Part shown: one piece after another, positions 24,699 through 32,798 of the stretch
Numbering within the stretch: position 1 is the first letter of the stretch
How the letters are laid out: every line of letters starts with the position of its first letter
Assembly (NCBI GenBank): GCA_019239775.1
Contig: JAFAZN010000505.1
Coordinates: 1 to 57,992 of the forward strand
Length of the DNA stretch: 57,992 nt
Reading direction: 5' to 3'
Source: Chloroflexota bacterium
GTDB lineage: Bacteria > Chloroflexota > UBA6077 > CF-72
Made by a program: the position numbers and the translations under genes
Notes under the pieces: generated by a model
What the model was told of the DNA's origin: nothing
What the model saw: only the letters and a program-made list of their open reading frames with translations
Databases searched by the model: none

Positions 24699-25506
24699 GC
24701 AGCGGCTGGCGCGCCAGCAGCCAGTCGTGAGCGACCGGTCCGTGACCCTGACCCAGTGGCTGTGACCGCCGAATTGCCTCGGTCACATATCGCTTGGCTT
24801 CGCCAACCGACTCATGCACGCTGAGGCCACGTGCAAGCCCAGCCGCGATCGCGGATGAAAGTGTGCAGCCTGTCCCGTGCGTATTCTTCGTGTCGAAGCG
24901 CTCCGACTCGAACACTACGAACTCATGGCCATCGAACAGAATGTCCGTGGCATCTCCGGCGCGATGTCCGCCCTTCATCACGACCGACCGCGGCCCCATC
25001 GCGACGATCTCTCGCGCGGCTTGACGGAACTCTTCGTCTGTTTCGAGGGTGTGTCCAACCAGGACTTCGGCCTCAGGCACGTTCGGTGTAAGCACCATTG
25101 CCAGTGGCAACAGTTCCCGCACGAGAGCCTCAACGGCGTCAGGGCGAAGCAGGCGGTCGCCGCTCTTGGCCACCATCACCGGGTCCACCACCAGCCGTTC
25201 GATGCGCCAGTGCCGCATGCGATCCGCGACCGTGCTGATGATTGCGGCGCTGGAGAGCATGCCTGTTTTAGCTGCATCGACTCCGATGTCCGAGACCACG
25301 GCGTCAACCTGTGCGGCGATGAGGTCCGTTGGGATCTCGTGGACAGCTGTGACCGCGACGGTGTTCTGAGCGGTGACGGCAGTCAGCGTGCTGGCGCCAT
25401 AAACGCCCAGGGCCTGGAAGGTCTTCAGATCTGCCTGAATACCCGCGCCACCGCCCGAATCGGAGCCGGCGATGGTCATTGCCACTGGCCGTTGCTGCTG
25501 CTGCAC
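24691..25506 (-). CDS. thiD: Hydroxymethylpyrimidine/phosphomethylpyrimidine kinase
   Basis: A 271-aa ribokinase-fold enzyme that phosphorylates HMP twice in thiamine synthesis. Visible motifs are TIAGSDSGGGAGIQADLKTF at the N-terminus, TAVTAQNT, VVDPVMVAKSG, VLTPNVPEAEVL, and the anion-hole/catalytic block NTHGTGCTLSSAIAAGLARG. The GTG start is 7 bases after a TAGACT box on the same strand and no Shine-Dalgarno is present, suggesting a leaderless mRNA. A thiamine pyrophosphokinase gene is also in the window (34809). Confidence 0.93.
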   Translation of the reverse strand: MQQQQRPVAMTIAGSDSGGGAGIQADLKTFQALGVYGASTLTAVTAQNTVAVTAVHEIPTDLIAAQVDAVVSDIGVDAAKTGMLSSAAIISTVADRMRHWRIERLVVDPVMVAKSGDRLLRPDAVEALVRELLPLAMVLTPNVPEAEVLVGHTLETDEEFRQAAREIVAMGPRSVVMKGGHRAGDATDILFDGHEFVVFESERFDTKNTHGTGCTLSSAIAAGLARGLSVHESVGEAKRYVTEAIRRSQPLGQGHGPVAHDWLLARQPLHV

Positions 25507-25513
25507 GCCCGCG

Positions 25514-25519
25514 AGTCTA
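25514..25519 (-). promoter_or_regulatory. Leaderless -10 box for thiD
   Basis: TAGACT on the minus strand, 7 bases before the thiD GTG, with no Shine-Dalgarno between. The same spacing is seen at several other genes here. Confidence 0.55.
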
Positions 25520-25608
25520 CTATCGTCTGCGGGCTTCGGACGTACCCTTTGGAATCCCGGATGGAGCCTGGCTGTTTCAGATTGTCACGCATTGAAACTT
25601 CTGGCGGA

Positions 25609-25619
25609 AAGGAGGTGAT
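25609..25619 (+). promoter_or_regulatory. Strong Shine-Dalgarno deciding the selD start
   Basis: AAAGGAGGTGA is almost the full complement of the 16S rRNA 3' end. It lies 6 bases before the in-frame GTG at 25626 and supports that start for the TGA-containing selD. The ATG at 25618 is in another frame. Confidence 0.75.
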
Positions 25620-25625
25620 GGCGCA

Positions 25626-26684
25626 GTGGTAGAAACAAGTGCGACAACGCCCAGGCTTACCAGCCTCAGTCACGGCGCTGGTTGAGCCTGCAAGCTCAGC
25701 AAGACTGAGTTGGCGCAGGTGCTGCGCCATTTACCCCCGGTCATCGATGCGCACGCGCTGGTCGGCGCCGCGCTGGCCGACGACGCCGCGGTGTACCAGG
25801 TGAGCCCCGAGCTTGCGCTGGTCGCAACCGTGGACTACATCACCCCGGTTGTCGATGACCCCTTCGTCTGGGGCGGGATCGCCGCGGCCAATGCGCTCAG
25901 CGACGTCTACGCCATGGGCGCGACGCCGATCTTCGCGCTGAACCTGGTGAACTTCCCGCGCGACACCCTGCCGCTGGAGCTGCTGGAGCGCGTAATTCAG
26001 GGCGGCGCTGCCAAGGTCGCCGAGGCGGGAGTACCGATCCTCGGTGGTCACAGCGTGGATGACCCCGAGCCGAAGTTCGGTCTCGTTGCTCTCGGCACCG
26101 TCCATCCAGACCGTGTGATGCGCAACGTGGGCGCCCGTCCTGGTGATGCGCTGATCCTCACCAAACCTCTTGGCATCGGCATCCTGACGACCGCGATCAA
26201 GCGCGGCATGGCCTCCGAGGACGTGATCGCCCGCGCCGTAGAGGTGATGTCCACGTTGAATCGCGCCGCGGGTGAGGCGATGCGCCGCGCCGGCGCGGCG
26301 GTTCACGCGGCCACGGACGTCACCGGCTTTGGCCTGCTCGGCCATCTGTCCGAGATGCTCGGCAACGGCGACGTGGGCGCGCAGGTTCTCTTGGAAGCTG
26401 TTCCAGTCTTGGACGAAGCGTGGTCCTTCGCGGAGGATGGCGTCGTCCCCGGCGGCACGCGCCGCAACCTGACGGCAGTGGAGCTGTTCATTGACTGGTC
26501 CGAGCGCATCACGCCCGAGCAGCAGCTGGTCCTGGCGGACGCGCAGACCTCCGGCGGCCTGCTTATCGCCGTCGACTCCGCTGCCACGGACGCCCTCCTA
26601 AGCGACCTCCACGCCAACGGCGTCCAACACGCTGTCGCCATCGGCACCTTCACTGACCGGGTAGGTCGAATCCAAGTCCACTGA
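25626..26684 (+). CDS. selD: Selenide water dikinase SelD, selenocysteine-containing (in-frame TGA)
   Basis: A 352-aa SelD that makes selenophosphate from selenide and ATP. Translation from GTG 25626 gives TPRLTSLSHGAG, then TGA at 25683-25685, then ACKLSK. This matches the SelD active-site SHGAG(C/U)xCK with Sec at residue 20 and Cys22. The rest continues without stops and contains ADDAAVYQV, DVYAMGATPIFALNLVNFP, GGHSVDDPEPKFGL, TKPLGIGILTTAIKRG, TDVTGFGLLGHL and DAQTSGGLLIAV. Starting after the TGA would lose the catalytic residue and glycine-rich loop. A hairpin immediately after the TGA fits a bacterial SECIS. The enzyme's own synthesis would therefore need selenocysteine insertion. selA, selB and tRNA-Sec are not in the window. 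Confidence 0.92.
25687..25719 (+). promoter_or_regulatory. SECIS-like hairpin in selD
   Basis: Directly after the TGA codon (25683-25685) the RNA can fold. CCTGC (25687-25691) pairs with GCAGG (25715-25719). AGCTCAG (25693-25699) pairs with CTGAGTT (25705-25711, one G-U). The five-base apical loop CAAGA is at 25700-25704. The loop is 15-19 bases after the TGA, close to the placement in known bacterial SECIS elements. Confidence 0.7.
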
Positions 26685-26808
26685 CGCGCTCCGTGATCGG
26701 GTCCACCGTCCCTGACACCTGAAGAGGTTCAGGATTCCTCCTGACTGTTAACCTCCGAAGGTTCGCTGCACAAACGTTCACCGTACGGCTCTAGGCGCAG
26801 TGTAGCCA

Positions 26809-26814
26809 TACAAT
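26809..26814 (+). promoter_or_regulatory. Leaderless -10 box for MocR-type regulator
   Basis: TACAAT lies 7 bases before the GTG at 26822. A small AACCT/AGGTT inverted repeat around 26749-26763 could be an operator. No Shine-Dalgarno is seen. Confidence 0.55.
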
Positions 26815-26821
26815 CGGTGCC

Positions 26822-28354
26822 GTGGTCCCCACCGACCTCGTGGTTTCCCTCGACCGTGCGCAAGGCCGCCGCTACCCGCTTGGCAAGCAACTGGTGGACG
26901 AGCTCAGGCGGCGCGTGCAAGCCGGCGCGCTTGGCCCGGGCGAACGCCTCCCGCCGGTGCGAGGCATGGCTACCAGCTTGAAGGTGACGCCAGAAACAGT
27001 CGCCAACGCGTATAAGCGGCTCGTCGACGAGGGTTACTTGCGAGGCGAGGTAGGCAGAGGCACCTTCGTCGCCGCGCCACCGCTGCGCGCCGAAGAAGAT
27101 CCGCTGGCGCCTTTCGAGGCCGGCGGCAGCCTGCCGCCATTTACCAACCCGCGCAACCACGAGCTGTTGCGGCTGGCAAACCGGCCGGGCGTTGTCTCAT
27201 TCGCGGCCAGCGTCGCTGCTCCTGACCTCGCCCCGGTCGAGGCCCTGCGCGCAGCGCTCTCCGACACCTTGCGAGACGACGGAGCCTCAGCTTTACAGGT
27301 CGGCGCCACTCAGGGCTATCCACCGCTGCGTGCGGCGATCGCAGGATTGCTGGAGGAGCGCGGTCTCCACGTCGACGAATCGGCCGTGTGCATCACCAGC
27401 GGCTGTCAGCAAGGCATCGACCTGGCCGCCAAAGTGTTCGTGAGTCCGGGCGACGCGGTCCTCGTGGAACAGCCCAGCTTTCTCGGCGCCCTCGAGGCCT
27501 TCCGCGCGCGCGGTGCCCGCATCGTGGGCGCGCCGATCGAGTCCGACGGCCTGCGCGTTGAAGCGCTGCCAGCCCTGATCCAACGCCACCGCCCCAAGTT
27601 GCTGTACTGCATGCCGACGTATCAGAACCCGACCGGCCGCAGCCTGAGCGCGGAAAAACGACGCATGCTCTTACGCATCGCAGCGACCTATGACCTGCCC
27701 ATCGTCGAGGATGACTCGGCCGGGTTTTTCCCGCTGGACGTGGACTCGCCCGCACAACCTTCGTTGAAGTCGGAAGATCACGCAGGCTACGTCATCCATC
27801 TCGGGACCTTTTCAAAACTCATTGGTGCAGGCCTGCGGCTGGGTTGGCTTGTTGCCGACGCGGCCGTCTACGACAAACTTGTCGCGGCCAAGTACGCCAG
27901 TGACCTGTCCTCGGACGCGCTGGTGCAGCGGGCCGCCTTTCGGCTGCTCGAGAGTGGCGCACTCCAGACACATGTCGCTCTCGCACGAGAGAGCTATCGG
28001 CTCCGCCGTGATGCGCTCCTCAATGCGCTGAGGCAGCCAGGTGCGCTGCCGCAAGGTGCGCATTTCAATGCACCGTCGGGCGGCTTCAATCTGTGGTTGG
28101 ACCTCCCGCGTCACGGACCGACCTCTACTGAGCTGTTTCTCGAGGCGGTCAGGCGCGGCGTCGCGTTCGTTCCCGGACCGTTCTTCTTCAGCGCGGGTGG
28201 CGGTGGTCCCGCGTCGCCGGCTGCCCTTCGCGGTCTGCGCCTGAGCTACTCGGCGCTGGTTCCTGAGGCGCTCGAACGCGGCGTCCGCCTGCTCGCCGAG
28301 GCCCTGCGCGCACTGGCCAGCTCTGCGCGTTCGGCCGAAGCCGTCGTCTATTGA
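26822..28354 (+). CDS. MocR-type GntR/aminotransferase fusion regulator
   Basis: A 510-aa protein. Residues 10-85 form a GntR winged helix (GKQLVDELRRRVQAGALGPGERLPPVRG...TVANAYKRLVDEGYL). A class I/II PLP-dependent aminotransferase fold follows, with ITSGCQQGIDL, PTYQNPTG, EDDSAGFF and the PLP lysine at about 332 in LGTFSKLIGAG, then RLGW. MocR proteins use an aminotransferase-like domain to sense PLP or amino compounds; stand-alone 2-aminoadipate-type transaminases have a similar look. The gene appears leaderless, with TACAAT just before the GTG. Its last bases overlap a convergent gene. The target is unknown; no pdx gene is adjacent. Confidence 0.88.
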   Translation: MVPTDLVVSLDRAQGRRYPLGKQLVDELRRRVQAGALGPGERLPPVRGMATSLKVTPETVANAYKRLVDEGYLRGEVGRGTFVAAPPLRAEEDPLAPFEAGGSLPPFTNPRNHELLRLANRPGVVSFAASVAAPDLAPVEALRAALSDTLRDDGASALQVGATQGYPPLRAAIAGLLEERGLHVDESAVCITSGCQQGIDLAAKVFVSPGDAVLVEQPSFLGALEAFRARGARIVGAPIESDGLRVEALPALIQRHRPKLLYCMPTYQNPTGRSLSAEKRRMLLRIAATYDLPIVEDDSAGFFPLDVDSPAQPSLKSEDHAGYVIHLGTFSKLIGAGLRLGWLVADAAVYDKLVAAKYASDLSSDALVQRAAFRLLESGALQTHVALARESYRLRRDALLNALRQPGALPQGAHFNAPSGGFNLWLDLPRHGPTSTELFLEAVRRGVAFVPGPFFFSAGGGGPASPAALRGLRLSYSALVPEALERGVRLLAEALRALASSARSAEAVVY

Positions 28355-28830
28355 ATCTTCGGCGTCTGCCCCGGCGCAACAGTTCCGCTTACCACGGTGT
28401 TGCCGTCGCCGTCCTTTACCGTGAGCGTGATCGTGGCGTTGGGAAAATACTGCGACGCGGCCACCAGCGCAGCGCTCACCGCAATCTGGCGGGTCGCCGC
28501 ATCCATCTGGCCGAGCGAGCCCTGCGCGTCCGTGGCGTCGACCTCCAGTGCGCTGGCGGTTAGTGGCGTCGCCCCGTCCGGCGTCGTTTTCAACTGGACG
28601 TTCGCTCCCTGAAGTGCCGACTGCAGCACGGTGACCACTGGCTGAGAGTTCGCCAGCGCACTCGAGACTAACGTCGCACCAGCGAACGCGGTCGCCTGGG
28701 TACCTGGCACCACCGTTTGGGCCGCCACAACGGCCGTCTGCACGGCCTCGATGCTCGAGCGCGCCTGACAGGCTGTGCCGAGCACTAGCCCCACCAGGAG
28801 CGCGAGGGTAACGCGTTGACGGCCTATCAC
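28348..28830 (-). CDS. Small exported (possible lipo-) protein
   Basis: A 160-aa protein with an N-terminal hydrophobic signal (VTLALLVGLVLGTAC); the Cys could be a lipidation site but the lipobox is not ideal. The mature part is Ala/Thr/Val-rich with helical heptads and a C-terminal beta-like tail (ATITLTVKDGDGNTVVSGTV). No family is recognised. The GTG at 28830 is preferred to a longer start, which would overlap the divergent gene at 28876 heavily. The 3' end overlaps the MocR-type gene by 7 bases. Confidence 0.6.
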   Translation of the reverse strand: MIGRQRVTLALLVGLVLGTACQARSSIEAVQTAVVAAQTVVPGTQATAFAGATLVSSALANSQPVVTVLQSALQGANVQLKTTPDGATPLTASALEVDATDAQGSLGQMDAATRQIAVSAALVAASQYFPNATITLTVKDGDGNTVVSGTVAPGQTPKIQ

Positions 28831-28875
28831 ACCCCCGAAGATAATCGGCCGGCGGGGCGGACCCAGTACAGCATC

Positions 28876-29598
28876 ATGCAGCTCGTTGCCAATCAGCAGC
28901 TGGTCAAGAACCGGGTACGCCTGGGTCTCGTCTTTCACTTTGGTGCGATGGCAGTCCTGGTGGGTGGCGCCATCCTGTCAACGCAGATCGATCCGACGCG
29001 TGACATCGCCTGGCAAACGTGGGCCGCGTTTGTGGCGGGCCTGGGACTCTACACGCTCGGCCAGACACAGTTGCGCCGCTGGGGTCCGGGGCGCCGCCAG
29101 GAAGAGCAGCTCGGCCAGGCGATCCGTGGTTTGGACGATCGCTACAAGCTGTACGCGTTTCTGGCTTCGTCACTACCCGACTACATTCTGGTCAGTCCAG
29201 CAGGCGTCCATGTCCTCGTTGCGCGTACGGACGGCGGCCAGATCAGCTGCCTCAAAGATCGATGGAAGGCGTCCGGTTCGCGGCTGATGAGCCTGTTCGG
29301 ACCTGGACTGGGAAATCCGTCCGGTGACGCGGCGAAACAGCTGCAGAAGCTTCGCGCTCTTCTTTCGGAACGCGGCTTCGAGGACGTGCCCGCGGGCAGC
29401 GTCATCGTGTTCACGAATCCCAAGGCGCAGTTGCGCATCGAAGGCTGCAGCTCGACGGTGACCCGCATCAAGGAGTTGAAGGATGTCTTGCGACGGATGG
29501 CTGGCAAGGGCACCAACGTCGCGCTGACCACGTCGCGGATTCGGGAGATCCAGCACGTCTTCGACGAACGTATGCAGGCGGCTCACAGCTGGCGCTGA
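28876..29598 (+). CDS. Two-TM protein with NERD-like domain
   Basis: A 240-aa protein. There are two hydrophobic segments at about 18-36 and 45-62. A cytoplasmic region at about 95-200 includes DYILVSPAGVHVLVARTDGGQISC and a conserved-looking KDRWK, reminiscent of nuclease-related (NERD) domains; the match is by eye and weak. A charged helical C-terminus follows. The ATG at 28876 avoids overlap with the divergent exported-protein gene; an in-frame TTG at 28816 is the alternative. Function is uncertain. Confidence 0.6.
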   Translation: MQLVANQQLVKNRVRLGLVFHFGAMAVLVGGAILSTQIDPTRDIAWQTWAAFVAGLGLYTLGQTQLRRWGPGRRQEEQLGQAIRGLDDRYKLYAFLASSLPDYILVSPAGVHVLVARTDGGQISCLKDRWKASGSRLMSLFGPGLGNPSGDAAKQLQKLRALLSERGFEDVPAGSVIVFTNPKAQLRIEGCSSTVTRIKELKDVLRRMAGKGTNVALTTSRIREIQHVFDERMQAAHSWR

Positions 29599-29621
29599 AC
29601 CGCACCGAGCCGGGTATCGCG

Positions 29622-32105
29622 AACGTGTTGGGGTACCGCTGGCTTATCGCGCTCGTGGCTGTAGGGCTCAGCGCGGCGGTCATGGCCACGCGCCTGTCAC
29701 CCCAGGAGACTGTCGCGCTGGTGACGCTCCAACCGCTTGCGGCGAATTCGCAGGCGGAAGCGGTTATCACGTCCGTCGGCGGCCGGATTCTCGAACAGCT
29801 CAAACCTCTCGACGTGTACCGCGTGCAGGTCTCGCCGGAGGGACTAGCCCAACTCCGCGCGCGCGCGGACCTCATCAAAGGCGCAGAACCAGACGGTGAG
29901 CTGCGCACCCAGGTGGTGCCCAACGATCCGTTGTACCGCCAGTTCCAGTGGAACCTGCGTCGGATTGGGATGGAGCAGGCCTGGGATCTTCGCCCGGACG
30001 CCGCCGACGTGATCGTGGCCGTGCTCGACACGGGTGTCGACTTGAGCCATCCCGACCTCAAGGCCAACCTGTTGACGGACCAGGGCTACGACTTTCTCGA
30101 CGACGTGCCGAGTCCGCAGGATGACGAGTCCCACGGCACGGCCGTGGCGGGCATCATTGGCGCCCTCGGCAACAACCGCGAAGGCGTCACAGGGATTGCC
30201 TGGCACGTCAAGATCCTGCCGATCAAAGCGCTGAACTCGCAGGGTCGCGGCCCCGACAGCGCGATGGTCAAAGCCATCCTCTATGCCGCCGACAACGGTG
30301 CGCGCATCATCAACATCAGCTCGACTGGAACGCGCTACTCAGCCGCGCTCGAAACGGCCGTGCAATACGCTCAGGACAAAGGCGCGCTGATCGTTGCCGC
30401 CGGCGGAAACACGGGCAATGGCGACAACTCTGTTGATTATCCCGCCGCGTTCGATGGCGTGATCGCAGTCGCCGCAATCGACGACAAGGATCAACTCGCC
30501 ACGTTCTCCCAGCGCCAGCCGTACATTTCGATCGCTGCCCCGGGTGTCGACGTGCCCAGCACCGCCTGGGCCGGCGCCGGACGGGGACCGTACGCCTCGC
30601 AGTCCGGGACGTCGATCGCGGCTCCCCACGTGTCAGGCGCCGCCGCGATCCTGTGGGCCCTCCGCCCCGACCTCAATGCGGGCGACATTGCCAATGCCCT
30701 CGAAACCAACGCCGATAAAGTGGCCAGCACGGACCCCGGCTATGGGGCAGGAATCCTGAATGTCTCACGCGCGGTAGCGTCACTGCGTTTGGGCATCACA
30801 CCGCCAACAACCGATACGGTGGCGCTCGCTGCGCCAAAGCCGCCCACCAACGACGTTCCGCCACCCGCACCGCTACCCACGGAGCAGCGTCGGTGGTACT
30901 TCGCAGAAGGCAGTACCCGTACGCCGTTCGACGTGACTTTTGCGCTCCAGAATCCGAATGCGCAGCCCACGGTCGCGCATTTCCTGTTCCTGGCCGCTGA
31001 CGGAAGCAAGCCGACGCCGTTCGACCTGCCGCTGCCAGCTAGCTCGCGAGTCACGCTGAAAGCCGCGGACGTCGTGCCCAATGCCGAATTCGCCACAATT
31101 GTCACCACCGACTTGCCCGCCTACGTCGAGCGGTCGATGTACTTCGGCCATGCCGGCCACTCCGCGCCTGGCGCTCGCCAGCCGTCGAAGACCTGGTACC
31201 TGGCCGAGGGCTCGACGGTCCAACCCTTTGATACCTGGGTGTTGCTGATGAATCCAAATCCGGTCCCAACGCTGGCTCAGATGCGCTTTTTGCGCGAGGA
31301 CGGCAGCGTTGTTGACCACACCGAGCTGGTGCCGCCGATGGCGCGCAAGTCGGTGTACGTCAATTCGTTGTTCACCACGTCTGGCTTCGCCACACAGGTG
31401 ACAGCCGACCAGCCGATCGTCGTGGAACGCGCCATGTATTTCGACGGCGACCAGGCTGGCCACGACACACTGGCGACGCCGACGCCGGGTCAAACGTGGT
31501 ACCTGGCCGCCGGTGCGAGTGTTGGCGGCTTCGATACCTGGCTTCTCGTCGAGAACCCGGGCGCGGCGCCCGCGAACGTCAAGATCTCGTTCATCACTGC
31601 AAGTGGACGGGTGGTGAGCCAGCCTCTGTTCGTCCTGCCTCACGCGCGCACCAGCCTGTACACCGATCCGCTGCTGCCCAACGCCACCTACGGCATTCGC
31701 GTCGACTCGGATCAGCCGATCGTGGCCGAACGCGCGGTGTACTTCGATAATGGCCGCGCCGGGTTCGACTCCGCGGCGGTTTCTGCGCCAGCCACCGAGT
31801 GGTTTCTGCCCGAAGGCAGCACGACGGGTTCATTCGAGGAGCAGCTCAACGTGCTCAACCCACAGAACCAGCCCGTCAACGTCCAGGTGGAGTTCCGCCC
31901 CGAAGGCAGTGCCGATCCGCCACCGCCCGAGCGCCTTAGTGTCGGCGCGACCTCACGACTCACCCTCGACGTCAACCCGCAAGTTCCCAGCAGCAACGTC
32001 GCGTTGCACGTCACTGCCGATCGACCCATCGTGGTCGAGCGCGTGTCGTATTTCGCGCGGCCCGGCGGCCTGGGCGCGACCAGTTCGACCGGCCTGACGC
32101 GGTGA
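29622..32105 (+). CDS. Secreted S8 subtilisin-like serine protease with four C-terminal repeats
   Basis: An 827-aa exported protease. A signal/TM segment is followed by an inhibitor-like propeptide (about 30-95). The S8 domain at about 105-385 carries the catalytic triad Asp136 (VLDTGVD), His171 (ESHGTAVAG) and Ser331 (SGTSIAAPH), with oxyanion Asn near 263 (AAGGN). After a Pro-rich linker come four repeats of about 95-110 residues, each starting W(Y/F)(F/L)(A/P)EGS or WYLAAGAS and including (I/A)(V/Y)VER...YF; they are probably beta-sandwich modules for surface or polymer binding. The GTG at 29622 precedes an in-frame TTG. The stop overlaps the RibD_C gene start (GTGA). Confidence 0.9.
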   Translation, partial: NVLGYRWLIALVAVGLSAAVMATRLSPQETVALVTLQPLAANSQAEAVITSVGGRILEQLKPLDVYRVQVSPEGLAQLRARADLIKGAEPDGELRTQVVPNDPLYRQFQWNLRRIGMEQAWDLRPDAADVIVAVLDTGVDLSHPDLKANLLTDQGYDFLDDVPSPQDDESHGTAVAGIIGALGNNREGVTGIAWHVKILPIKALNSQGRGPDSAMVKAILYAADNGARIINISSTGTRYSAALETAVQYAQDKGALIVAAGGNTGNGDNSVDYPAAFDGVIAVAAIDDKDQLATFSQRQPYISIAAPGVDVPSTAWAGAGRGPYASQSGTSIAAPHVSGAAAILWALRPDLNAGDIANALETNADKVASTDPGYGAGILNVSRAVASLRLGITPPTTDTVALAAPKPPTNDVPPPAPLPTEQRRWYFAEGSTRTPFDVTFALQNPNAQPTVAHFLFLAADGSKPTPFDLPLPASSRVTLKAADVVPNAEFATIVTTDLPAYVERSMYFGHAGHSAPGARQPSKTWYLAEGSTVQPFDTWVLLMNPNPVPTLAQMRFLREDGSVVDHTELVPPMARKSVYVNSLFTTSGFATQVTADQPIVVERAMYFDGDQAGHDTLATPTPGQTWYLAAGASVGGFDTWLLVENPGAAPANVKISFITASGRVVSQPLFVLPHARTSLYTDPLLPNATYGIRVDSDQPIVAERAVYFDNGRAGFDSAAVSAPATEWFLPEGSTTGSFEEQLNVLNPQNQPVNVQVEFRPEGSADPPPPERLSVGATSRLTLDVNPQVPSSNVALHVTADRPIVVERVSYFARPGGLGATSSTGLTR

Positions 32106-32782
32106 TCCACGCTCGACCCCTGCTGGGCGAGCCGCGTCGCGCCGACCGGCCGTTCCTTGCCATCAACATGATCGCCACCGTCGATGGTCGCGCCGCCGTC
32201 AACGGCTCCGCGGTTGGCATCGGCTCGCCGACCGATCACCACCTGATGATGGAGCTGCGCGCTGAGGCCGACGTGGTCCTACACGGCGCCGGAACCGTGC
32301 GTGCAGATCCGCTCTCGGCTCGTGTGCCGCGCGACTTGCTGCAGCGGCGCGTGACCGCCGGTCTCCCGGCCCAACCGACAGGCGCCATCGTCACGCGGAG
32401 CGGCAACTTGCCGGTCCCGCACCCGTACTACGACACGGCGACGCTGGTGTACGTCTGCTCCGACAACCGGGTGACCGTCCAGCTGCCCACCGTTGAAGTG
32501 GTCCGCATTCAATCGGTCGAGGATGTCGTGGCCGATCTCGCGCACCGGGGCGTCCGGCGGGTCCTCTGCGAAGGCGGCCCAACACTCAATTCAGCGTTGT
32601 TTGCCGCACAACTCGTGGATGACGTCTATCTCACGCTTGCCCCGAAGCTTGCGGCTGGGCCGAGTCCCCTCACGCTGATCAACGGTCCCGCGTTCCAACC
32701 CATGCTGCGCTTGCAGCTGCGCTCGTGCGTGGAGCAAGAGGGCGAATTGTTCCTGCGGTACCGGGTGGACTATGGCCTATGA
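32102..32782 (+). CDS. RibD C-terminal-type (dihydrofolate reductase-like) reductase
   Basis: A 226-aa stand-alone RibD_C domain protein. Typical segments are FLAINMIATVDGRAAVNG at the N-terminus, the GAGTVRADPLSAR loop, VRRVLCEGGPTLNSALF and VDDVYLTLAPKL. It would use NAD(P)H to reduce a pterin- or pyrimidine-type substrate, such as the riboflavin intermediate; without a deaminase domain the substrate is uncertain. Its GTG start shares a GTGA overlap with the stop of the protease gene, and the 3' end approaches the glutamate dehydrogenase gene. Confidence 0.85.
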   Translation: MIHARPLLGEPRRADRPFLAINMIATVDGRAAVNGSAVGIGSPTDHHLMMELRAEADVVLHGAGTVRADPLSARVPRDLLQRRVTAGLPAQPTGAIVTRSGNLPVPHPYYDTATLVYVCSDNRVTVQLPTVEVVRIQSVEDVVADLAHRGVRRVLCEGGPTLNSALFAAQLVDDVYLTLAPKLAAGPSPLTLINGPAFQPMLRLQLRSCVEQEGELFLRYRVDYGL

Positions 32783-32798
32783 TCGAGAAGAACCAAAT

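Noticed and set aside
25574..25598. Hairpin upstream of selD with a TTTCA sequence resembling a tRNA-Sec anticodon loop
   Set aside because: No acceptor stem, T-loop (GTTCRANNC) or CCA end can be matched around it; it is only a 6-bp stem with a 13-base loop.
25710..26684. SelD starting at TTG 25710 after the TGA
   Set aside because: This start lacks the catalytic Sec/Cys and glycine-rich loop and has no ribosome-binding site; the in-frame TGA start upstream explains the sequence better.
28699..28714. TGGCAC word followed by TTTGG as a possible sigma-54 promoter
   Set aside because: The -12 element lacks the invariant GC, and the site lies in coding sequence with no gene start suitably placed.
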